Assembly: GCA_963377175.1 (NCBI GenBank)
Contig: CAUJNA010002757.1
Coordinates: 621,005 to 685,004, forward strand
Direction: 5' to 3'
DNA length: 64,000 nucleotides
Source of the DNA: Effrenium voratum
Lineage: Eukaryota > Sar > Dinophyceae > Suessiales > Symbiodiniaceae
In this document: positions 56,372-64,000 of the stretch, one piece after another
How positions within the stretch are numbered: position 1 is the first letter of the stretch
Layout: each line of letters begins with the position of its first letter
Made by a program: the position numbers and the translations under genes
Notes under the pieces: model-generated
The model's input: the letters and a program-made list of their open reading frames with translations, nothing else
The model's database searches: none
What the model was told of the DNA's origin: nothing

Positions 56372-57681
56372 CAAGAAAAAAGAAGGAATTATATGTTGCC
56401 TGGTAGTGGAAAACAAAGGGAACCCCAAAAAGGCCAAAAGAAAAAAAGGGCGCTAATCTTGGGGAAGAAAGTAAATGAGTATCTTTTCGAGCTAGCTTTT
56501 GTTTGGGTTGGTTTAAATACCTAAATGGGCATGGACCCCCACAAGGGAATGTTTGCGGCAGCCAAAACAGCGAAATGCGCCTGGACCCATTCTGCCTGAG
56601 TCTTACCTGAGCAGCGAAGTGCAGGAAAGTAACGCGGACATGGATGAAACTGCAGGCGTAAATGAATCTTAGGGGCATTGTCAGGCCAACAATCAACATC
56701 TGGGCAGATGCAGGTATAAAGCTTTGAATTTGCGACACTCCCAACCATGAATATGTTCGCATTTCTGGCCTGACCCCTTGAAGACCAGGCTTTGATTCTG
56801 ATTCAGATATGAGTTCTGGAAGTATGGAGGCAATGGATGTGCATCTCTTCAACAAAGCGCATAAACTGCCTTGCAAGCGTTTGTCACTTGTCTATACAAC
56901 TGCTAGGTGTCCAAGTGCCAACCTGGCTCGGGTTCAGGCACTGGCAAACACGGGCCCTCTGCGAGCAGGGCCAAAAAACCCTCCGGTCATGAGTGGTTTT
57001 TGTTACAACACATAGCTCCAAACCTCCAAAACCAGGAATGGGAAGGTGGCCACGACTCACTGCCAATATGTCCCGCAAGCCGAAAAAACCCAAAACACAT
57101 AGCCGATCTCAAAACCCCGGGCGGCCTCCTTTTTCCAGGTCTCCTTGTGGTTCCTGCGTTTTGCGCTTCCTTTGCTTCCGGGGAGGGTGGAGTTCCAACG
57201 CGAACAACCTCAGCCTTTGCACCAACCAAAATTGATGTGTGCGAGATTCTGGTCGATATTTGGTGAACCGAAAACGCCAAATCGAATCAACACAGATCCC
57301 AGATAAGTGCGTAAGGCAGTAAATACCGCTTGCGCAAGCACTAACCTCCATACCTGAAGAACAAATACTTGAGACATGGGTATTGTCAGCCATACAGAAT
57401 CAAAAGGCCGGTGTGCTTCAAAAATGGGTGCGGATTTATTTTGGGTGCTTAAAACATTCCAAACAAAACGAAAAAACATCCTAAAACAAATACCCCTCCT
57501 TCAAAAATAGAGGTCTAAACAATGGTTTCAACCAGTGGACCAGGGGCCGAATCTCGCCTAAGGACGTGCGGGTTGATGTTTGGGGGGTCCAAATGACACC
57601 GGGGGAGCCGCTCCTCTCGCGATTCTGACTTGGATCTCCTGCAAACAAAATCGCCCGGCCAAATCAAAGCAACAAACATAG
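56372..57681. other. Mostly non-coding
   Basis: 56392-56470 matches the repeat block at 33376-33462. A minus-strand piece around 56610-56760 (SAQMLIVGLTMPLRFIYACS) ends at a canonical CTCAG|GTAAGA donor and is hydrophobic. It is a possible exon, but there is no family match. Confidence 0.4.
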
Positions 57682-57990
57682 ACAACAAACAAACACGCAA
57701 ACACACAAACAAACAAGCAAGCAAAAGAAACAAACAAACAAACAAACAAACAAACAAACAAACAAACAAACAAACAAACAAACAAACAAACAAACAAACA
57801 AACAAACAAACAAACAAACAAACAAACAAACAAACAAACAAACAAACAAACAAACAAACAAACAAACAAACAAACAAACAAACCAACAAACAAACCAACA
57901 ACAAACAAAAAAACACGTTAAAAAAAAAAAAAAAAAACACAAACAAACAAACAAACAAACAAACAAACAAACCATCAAACAAACAAACAA
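57682..57990. repeat. (AAAC)n satellite
   Basis: About 75 AAAC/CAAA tetranucleotides, interrupted by an A-rich run at 57907-57937. Minus-strand Cys/Leu/Phe/Val frames are artefacts of the 4-base period. Confidence 0.95.
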
Positions 57991-58192
57991 ACAAGAACGG
58001 CTCAACAAGGAGCCGTGCTGTTCTTAGTGAAACCAACAATAAATACCCTGTGCTGAAATGAAATTTGATCACGCTTGACTCCCATGAGCCAGTGTCAAAA
58101 TGATGTCTTCCCCCAAAAGGACATGCGGAAAATGGCGAGTCGCTTGGGTTTTGAGGGGGAAACGCCTCGTGAGCCCAGCCAAATATCTAAGG

Positions 58193-58570
58193 GTTGATTC
58201 CCCATTCTTTTCAGCCATCGTTCTTTTCAAAAGCCGATCGCCATTTCCCCAGGGTTTTTGGTGGTTTTCTAGAAAGCAGGATCCCTGGAAAGAATGGAAA
58301 TGGGAGGTACCCCTGGACTCTTAGACAGATGCGTTGGTTTTTCGTTGGAGGCGGACCCCCCGCTGCCCACGAACTTAAAAACGAAGGTTTCCTGTGAAAA
58401 AGGTGAACAACCAGGTTTTTGTCTAAAGAATGGAAATGGAAGGAACCCCCAGAAAGATCCCAAAGAAATGTGGATCGGCCTTGAGAAGAAGGCTCTCCCA
58501 AGACCCTGGCCGCTTCTTGGCCATGACTTTCTGAGCGAAAAACAGCTTGGCGGAAGTAGTTGACCCCAGC
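58193..58570 (+). repeat. 0.38-kb duplicated segment, copy 2 (begins with family C element)
   Basis: Copy of 55984-56371 in the same orientation, about 2.2 kb away. The family C part is 58192-58303. Differences include a shortened A run and the loss of five bases near 58540. Confidence 0.9.
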
Positions 58571-58818
58571 TAAAAAAAAATACCCCTAGAAAAAAATAGG
58601 ATCCCTGGAAAGAATGAAAAAGCTACCCCTAGAAAGATCCCAAAGAAGGAATGGACATGGAAGGAACCCCTAGAAAATAGGCCACAGCTTCTCCCGAACT
58701 CCAGGCCCGGAACTCCTACCAGGTGAAGACCCATCCGTCGCGGGAACTCAAATCGTACCAGAAGGAACGTCCGATTCAATCCAACCACTAAAATGAATTC
58801 TGGGGGTAGGTTCGCGGT

Positions 58819-58933
58819 GGCCATGGGTCAAAATCCGAATCGTACCCCCAGTGAACCTCCCAATCCCACTAAGATAGGTTCTAAAATGGGTGCACCGACC
58901 CCAACATGGTGCCATTGGTTTTGAACCATGGCC
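58819..58933 (+). mobile_element. Family B inverted-repeat element, copy 3
   Basis: Left end GGCCATGGGTCAAAATCC, right end GGTTTTGAACCATGGCC, interior CCCCCAGTGAACCTCCCAAT. No clear target duplication (CGGT against ACAT), so this is an older or rearranged copy. Confidence 0.85.
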
Positions 58934-59832
58934 ACATGGCACTGGGAATCTGTGAGTCTCTGACCTCGTTTTGTTGTCCGCGTTCAAAAGAACTCCAACT
59001 CTACCTCACCTGTTTGCCCCTTAGCCTCAGCCGTAGTTTCGCCACGGTGCTGGTACGATCGAAGAGGCTTTCCGCTTGCCGCCGGCCTGGCAAGCGAATT
59101 CTACCCCGGGCCCCGAGCTGATGCTAACATCCATGGCAAATGAAGTTCATTTGGCCCCAAGCCGACCTGATCTAAGCCGACCTAAGCCGCGAAATCTACT
59201 TGGTCCCGGCCCCCGAGCCGACCGCGAAGCCATGGAGTTCCTTTCCCCGGCGCGCCGATTCTTATGGGCACGGGAAGCCTCCCCATGCGACTTGGCACCG
59301 TGGGGTGGCCAATAAAAATCGGAGCGTGGGAGAGAAAAGGGCGAATTATTTGTTTGGTTAACCTGTGAAGCAATCGGAATTCATTTGGTTGGTTGACTGT
59401 AAAGGAATCGGGGCTGAAAAACGGAAACGGTCTTCTCCATGAGCCGATGTATCTCCAAGATTCCGAGGAATGGCATGTGCTCGGACCCTGTCGCTAGCCA
59501 ATGCGTCCCTTTCCCAGAAAGGCCCCTTCCTGTGGTGCTAAAGTGGGATTTTCCCATCCCGACCACTTCACAGGGGAATCCCCACATCACAAACCAACAA
59601 ATGCCAAGCGCAACTCCGTTCCCACGCGAGTCGCGGTCGAAATGTGCTGTTCCCGTGAAGGACATGATCAAACTGGAGTTCCAGCCCATGATTGTGGTCT
59701 GAAAAAGAGCAAAAGCGCAAGAGACTTGCCTGCTCTGGTGGGAAATGACCGATACCGAAGTGGGTCAGTCGCTCACACGTTGGGACTCTAGCTCACAAAA
59801 AGCGGCAACCTACCCGCCCCATTTTCCAGGCT
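58934..59832. other. Non-coding stretch, no supported gene
   Basis: Loose repeats of CCGACCTAAGCCG near 59155-59195. Plus-strand frames ending near 59121 and 59315 read basic or Pro-rich, without motifs. Confidence 0.4.
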
Positions 59833-59982
59833 GCCTTCTTTCAAAGCTGCTTCCACCAAGTCCCGACTCTTCTGGTTCCTCGATGCCCCACCGCGGCCGG
59901 ATTCGGTACGAGAAGCCGCTCGACACCCGTTCAACGTGGTCCGACAAACAAGCCAAACGCCACTGCGACCTGAGCTTCATTT
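59833..59982 (+). CDS. Tentative exon, unknown
   Basis: Follows a clean TTTTCCAG|GC acceptor. Two frames stay open and look protein-like: one reads AASTKSRLFWFLDAPPRPDS then VREAARHPFNVVRQTSQTPL; the other RGRIRYEKPLDTRSTWSDKQ. I cannot choose between them. A family B element is inserted at its 3' end. Confidence 0.3.
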
Positions 59983-60064
59983 GGCCATGGGTCAAAATCC
60001 AAATCGTACCCCCAGTGAACATCCCAATCCAACCACTAAAATAGGTTCCAAAATGGGCGCAGCC
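59983..60064 (+). mobile_element. Family B inverted-repeat element, copy 4 (3' part deleted)
   Basis: Begins GGCCATGGGTCAAAATCC, ends CAGCC after an internal deletion, and is flanked by ATTT on both sides (59979-59982 and 60065-60068). Confidence 0.85.
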
Positions 60065-61085
60065 ATTTGAATGCCCGAAGGCACGGGAAGTCTATATGAG
60101 ATGCCAATGAAATGCTGTGAAGAGCGTGCCATCAGTACTCCCCTGCAAAACGCACGGAAACAAACAGTCCACTACAGAAAATCCATAGAAACAAGCTGAG
60201 TTCAGCCAGGCACACTTGAAGCGAAACAGCCACGCAAAAGTTTGCGAGCACACCCCTCTACGAATTCCACATGAAAGGAATACCCACACCCAGCGCACGA
60301 ACGGAGCCCAACCCAGCTGAAGGCAGGTTTCATCTGTCTGCTCTGCGTTTTCAAGTTGGGAAGTCCTTTGGGATGCATCGTAGCATGCTACGCTTTGGAT
60401 GGCAACGGAACTAGCCGCAACTAGCCCCATTTACGACCCAACAATCGTGGTCGAAGCCTTACCCCGGCGTGGGATGGTCCAAGTAATTCGCATCCTAGCT
60501 GACAACGAACCACCGAGATCAACGGGCCGTCTCGGCTGGCCAACACGCAAATAGCAGTTGTTTTTTCTTTTTTTCCCGGTATTCATAGGGCTTCATCCAA
60601 ACTAATGCTGAACTTTGGCCAATCGGCAGGTGCTCACAAGGAAACTTCAAGAAATCCAGGCGGTGACAATTCAGATTTGGTATTTACCTGGTTGGGGTCG
60701 CCCTTGTGAACCTCAGGAAGCAGCGGGGAAACCAAAAGAAGCCGTGGCCAAACCTGCAGTCAGGGGAACAAAGGAGAGCAGCCTTGTTTGGCTTGATGAA
60801 ATCAGCTTCCCTCAAAACGGGTGGTTTGGAGCCTGCTCGTATGGAGGTTAGGGAGGCTTTTCCATTTACCCACAAGAACCGGTTCAAATCCCCAAACCAT
60901 CAATCCAAACCGCAAATGAAGGAGTATCTGAATCTTCCAGGGCTTCCTCTCCCAGAACCCCGAGCAGATTTGGGCCCTGTGCGCCCGTGTTCCAAAAGCC
61001 GAGAAAACAACACAAACAACCTGCACCTGGAGGTCTGGGGTTGCCACCAGAGCAAGGATGTGGTGTACCAGGTCACTAACCAACC
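60065..61085. other. Non-coding stretch, no supported gene
   Basis: A plus-strand frame reaching the family A copy at 61086 includes HLEVWGCHQSKDVVYQVTN, but this is not recognisable and the splice context is unclear. Confidence 0.35.
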
Positions 61086-61196
61086 TAGGTCCTCCAGTAG
61101 AGAGGTTAGAATAAGGCTACCCTTTCTCTGTAGTCCATTTCTGTAGGGGAACCCTCCCCAAAAAAAAGGTGAGAAAGGGCACTACTGGCGGACCTA
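61086..61196 (+). mobile_element. Family A inverted-repeat element, copy 5
   Basis: Begins CTAGGTCCTCCAGTAG and ends CTACTGGCGGACCTAG, with a 107-bp core, the best-preserved copy at both ends. AAC precedes and CAAC follows it. Confidence 0.9.
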
Positions 61197-61448
61197 GCAA
61201 CATATCATAAAAAGTGTACATCGGGTGTAGCTTGGGCTTGCAGCATGGTTGCGGGGGAAATAACTCTTTCTGCGATACAAACATGGGCCATCCCTACGAC
61301 TACTTCGTCGCAGAACAGGGGGGGTCCTTGGTATCACAGAAAATTGCGCTAAAACCACATTTTCCACAACCACTGGGCATATGTGCCCTTCTAGAACAAA
61401 TAGATGGCCCTTGTAAACGGAATGAAACCGATCTAAACCAGCGCAATT

Positions 61449-61680
61449 TAGTTTTAACCAAACTAACCTGACAAGGACACCTTATGCCACTGGGTGGCAA
61501 TGCTCACCCCATATTAATCAACCCCAGTTTACAGATAGGGGGGGTGCGGGCCCCTCCAAGAGTGGTCTGATTCCCCACACACCCCGCCATTTCATAAACT
61601 GGGGTTGATTCACAGCGCCGTGTATTTTTAACCAAACCAACCCATGAAAATGTCACCCATGCCCACTGGGGCCACTGGGG
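61449..61680. repeat. Hairpin element between direct repeats
   Basis: A perfect 16-bp inverted repeat, AATCAACCCCAGTTTA at 61516-61531 and TAAACTGGGGTTGATT at 61595-61610, bounds 95 bp. Both flanks carry TTTTAACCAAAC[TC]AACC followed by TGCCACTGGG- or TGCCCACTGG-like sequence (61453-61490 and 61625-61670). Confidence 0.75.
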
Positions 61681-61698
61681 GGCCTCGTTAGCAGCCTC

Positions 61699-61886
61699 TC
61701 AAAAGCTGTCCCCCGCTTTTCGGCGGCCCGAGCCGAGGCGCATGCGGAAGGCCAATCGCTGGCGCTCCCACTGCTTGCGCTCCGCCACCCAGTAGGGCTC
61801 GCACCCATTTTGGCGCACGAACTGGGAGTAGCACCTCGGAATCCTAGACAACTCCCGCCATCCAGCCTTGGTTGCTGTTGACCCCC
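61699..61886 (-). CDS. Terminal coding exon, unknown protein
   Basis: The minus-strand frame reads AGWRELSRIPRCYSQFVRQN, then GCEPYWVAERKQWERQRLAF and RMRLGSGRRKAGDSF before TGA at 61699-61701. Composition, Arg/Trp pattern and G/C third positions make this one of the most coding-like short stretches in the window. The acceptor is TTTTTGCAG|GG at 61886 or ACCAAG|GC about 20 nt later. The upstream intron end is a family D element copy. Earlier exons (beyond 61.97 kb) were not identified. Family unknown; the WVAERKQWERQR motif would be a good query. Confidence 0.45.
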
Positions 61887-61962
61887 CTGCAAAAAGTTTT
61901 TGAGTTTTGGGGGGTTTAGTGGAAAAGCCCAACTTGATTTCAACTAAAAAGTTGAAGTCTAA
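61865..61962. mobile_element. Family D element copy at an intron end
   Basis: GGTTGCTGTTGACCCCCCTG, AAAAAGTTTTTGAG, TTTAGTGGAAAAGCCC and TGAAGTCTAAAGATCCG parallel the element at 23555-23667. Read on the minus strand it ends ACAGCAACCAAG, one of the two acceptor choices for the exon at 61699-61886. Confidence 0.55.
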
Positions 61963-62000
61963 AGATCCGTTGCCCAATAGCAGTCAAGCAGCACCACTTC

Positions 62001-62149
62001 CGGTTCATTCCTAACTTCCGGACTCGTTGTCATTCCCTACCTATCGCACCAACCAGCAAAAAGTAACCCACAAAAATATCGATGGGATTTTCTAGGTTCA
62101 TTCTCAAACCCTGGGTCATTCCCTAGCTATCGCACCAGCAAGAAAAAAC
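62001..62149. repeat. Direct repeat pair, about 55 bp
   Basis: TTCATTCC or TTCATTCT followed by GTCATTCCCTASCTATCGCACC and AGCAA occurs at 62001-62060 and 62096-62149, spaced about 92 bp. Confidence 0.75.
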
Positions 62150-63040
62150 AAAACGGAAGCACCCGGATCGATCGGGGTCTTGACCACGCCGCTTGCGGGA
62201 AGGCCCGTTTCGGCGAATTTTGTCCCATGTCCAAAATCCCCCTCCGTCCAAGCAGGTGAGGGGGGGTGCTGGATGGCAACCTCCAAGTGTCCCCACGCCG
62301 CATGGAGAGATCAATCTCTGGAAGGGACCATTTGCCTGTGAAGTGCCATGGTGGGAAGTGACTTAACTAGTTGGGACCTTCAAGGAGTAACTTGCCAGGG
62401 AATGAGAAAGGGAATGAGCCCAATCAAAACCAAGCTCGTTTCCTCGTGGATCCGCTCCCCTTCCGCTTTCCCCAGCTCTATTGTTGTGGAGAATCACCCT
62501 TTCTGCATCTTGTTTGGCCATTGCAGACGACCACCCTCTTGTGATGACCGGCCAGAAACTTCTGACTTGAGATGACGTGCGTGACGCGACCCTTTCTGTG
62601 ACACCAGTCTGGGGCCATTCCAATAGCTTCGTCGCTTTCAAGGGAGGTTGTTGTGGCAACTCTTCAGTGACCCTGGAAAAACAGGGAACCCTTGTTGGGG
62701 AAGACCTTTTTTGTGGGGCAGCCACCAAACAAAAAAGGGAAAAAGGCTGCCACATGTGCCACTGAACAAAGGCAACAAAAGTGGCAACAAAGAAAAACAC
62801 ATTTCACACGACCCAGCTTTTGCATGCCCGGTAGCTGCGCGGAGTTCAAGGGCTCATCCGAGTGCTTCTGGAAGATGCACCTGGCCCATTGTTTGAGGGG
62901 GGGGCCTGTTTTTTGTTGTTTTCGTGTTTTCCTTATATTTTTCCAAAGATTTTCTCGAAAATCCCCCCTGCCAGTGACTACTAGTGGCCTGGATAGTAAA
63001 TGGGAAATGCGGGGGCCCCCTTTTTATCACACACTTCCGC
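62150..63040. other. Non-coding stretch, no supported gene
   Basis: A 145-codon minus-strand frame (62363-62800) including VITRGWSSAMAKQDAERVIL is open but unrecognised. Nothing else seen. Confidence 0.35.
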
Positions 63041-63133
63041 TTCCCCATTCTTTCCAGGGATCCCCTCAAACACCCAGGCGAAGCAACCGGTTTGCGGGTA
63101 AAGAACGATGGCTGAACGGCATGGGGAATCAAC
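63041..63133 (-). mobile_element. Family C inverted-repeat element, copy 4
   Basis: TTCCCCATTCTTTCCAGGGA and AAGAACGATGGCTGAACGGC with ATGGGGAATCAACC match the ends of 41141-41250 and, in reverse, of 58192-58303. The middle is diverged and shorter. Confidence 0.7.
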
Positions 63134-64000
63134 CTCTAGAATTCTGCGGACATGTTGGCGCGCATCGTGCGCCAATCTTTGGACTTGATGCGTGCAAAAG
63201 CGCGCTCGTCCAGGTGGTGAATAGAGTGGGCAACAATCCAAAAGGAAACAGATACTGAAGATTGTCTGATGTTGTCCACGCAAAAGAAGAGATTCCCTGC
63301 CCCCCCCCAAAAAAAAACTATTATCTTCCCACGCACATTTGCCGTGAATAGAGCTGGAAAAACATATATACATATATATTCTTTTTGTTGGTTCACGCAA
63401 AAGGAAAAGCGGGCGCCGCTGGTGGTCTCGACCAAACCCTTCTCATTGGTTGCAAGTCAGGCGTTGGGGAAACAACAAGCGGGAGTCCCGCCCCATTTTT
63501 CCTATGCAAACAATATCGGACATCAGATCGTATGTGGCTGGTACACCCAGACAAGACTACACACAGTACATTGACAGCCCTAAGTCTGCGATGCCCTTTT
63601 TCGCGCCTCGATTCAGCATCGGAACCGGAGTTCTTTGCAGGTCTCCAAGCAAACTGTCACGCCGGCACAAAGGAATGCCAAACTGCGGAGACCAAAGGAA
63701 CGGGAGGACAAGGGAGAACCTCAGTGAAGGCTGACGCAAAATGGGAAAGGGCATCTGAACTGAGGGAAGGATGCGCCCCATTTTGAGGGTTCTGCTAGAA
63801 GGTTTTGACAAATCCATCCGCTTTTGCGAATTGACTAACACCTTGACCTGTTGGAGGCCGTTGTTGCAGGACATGCCATGCTGCCCCCAAAATGAGACAA
63901 AAAAGCTATGAACAAAGCGGATACCAATGACATCCCTTGGCTGCCACATTTCAAAACCAGCATGGCGCGTCTCTCGCCGAGCCCACAAAGTTACTCATAT
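63134..64000. other. Non-coding stretch, no supported gene
   Basis: Overlapping frames on both strands (63385-63786 plus, 63557-63988 minus) without motifs. A short TA-rich run lies at 63363-63380. Confidence 0.4.

Noticed and set aside
55887..56876. 329-codon minus-strand frame
   Set aside because: Runs through the 0.39-kb duplicated repeat and a family C element, and is not preserved in the second copy. No motif.
57515..58072. 185-codon Cys/Leu/Phe/Val frame
   Set aside because: Artefact of the AAAC satellite.

Overview
The window looks like nuclear DNA of a dinoflagellate, most likely a Symbiodiniaceae-type (Suessiales) alga. The reasons are: protein-coding signal only in small islands separated by kilobases of non-coding DNA; exon borders with AG on the exon side followed by G, and inferred GC, GA or GT donors; two multicopy protein families that I recall only from dinoflagellate genomes; TTTAGGG-type repeats; very long microsatellites; and many short inverted-repeat elements. 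Nothing looks bacterial or organellar. I saw no rRNA or tRNA gene, CRISPR array or operon. All homology statements rest on motif recognition, since no search could be run.

Layout. 1-16.5 kb: mostly non-coding, with three short minus-strand exon candidates (16.4, 12.1 and 3.05 kb) that carry successive motifs of one AMP-binding (adenylate-forming) domain, so probably one long-intron gene running off the left end. A broken transposon-like gene lies at 12.6-14.06 kb on the plus strand. 6.8-7.5 kb and 18.4-18.95 kb are long TG and hexamer repeats. 20-34 kb holds scattered element copies, a 10-bp-period GTCATA array (21.8 kb), a 2.9-kb degenerate TTTAGGG minisatellite with a 67-bp higher-order unit (26.6-29.5 kb) and an AAT repeat (33.9-34.2 kb). 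34.8-37.6 kb has weak minus-strand exons, one interrupted by an introner-like insertion. 41.3-42.45 kb is a tetranucleotide satellite.

42.97 to about 53.9 kb (minus strand) is the best gene: a multi-exon dinoflagellate-specific gene. Its parts, N- to C-terminal, are a Pro/Ser/Thr-rich exon, a 617-residue Lys/Glu-rich exon with an RG tract and nuclear-targeting motifs, a class-I methyltransferase-like domain, several helical exons, a Lys/Ala basic exon, and a C-terminal exon of about 594 residues. The family is highly multicopy and probably mobile or derived from a mobile element. 54-64 kb is non-coding with element copies, an AAAC satellite, a 0.38-kb duplication and one convincing terminal exon at 61.7 kb.

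The most interesting system is a set of short inverted-repeat elements. Family A (five copies, 85-120 bp) begins CTAG|GTCC and ends GGACCTAG|, so it carries a potential GT...AG intron in its own termini and would be spliced out cleanly from a CTAG target. Several insertions are flanked by direct repeats of about 17-26 bp, and in one case splicing within the repeat restores a reading frame. This fits introner elements, transposons that create introns, as reported in dinoflagellates. Family labels A to F are mine.
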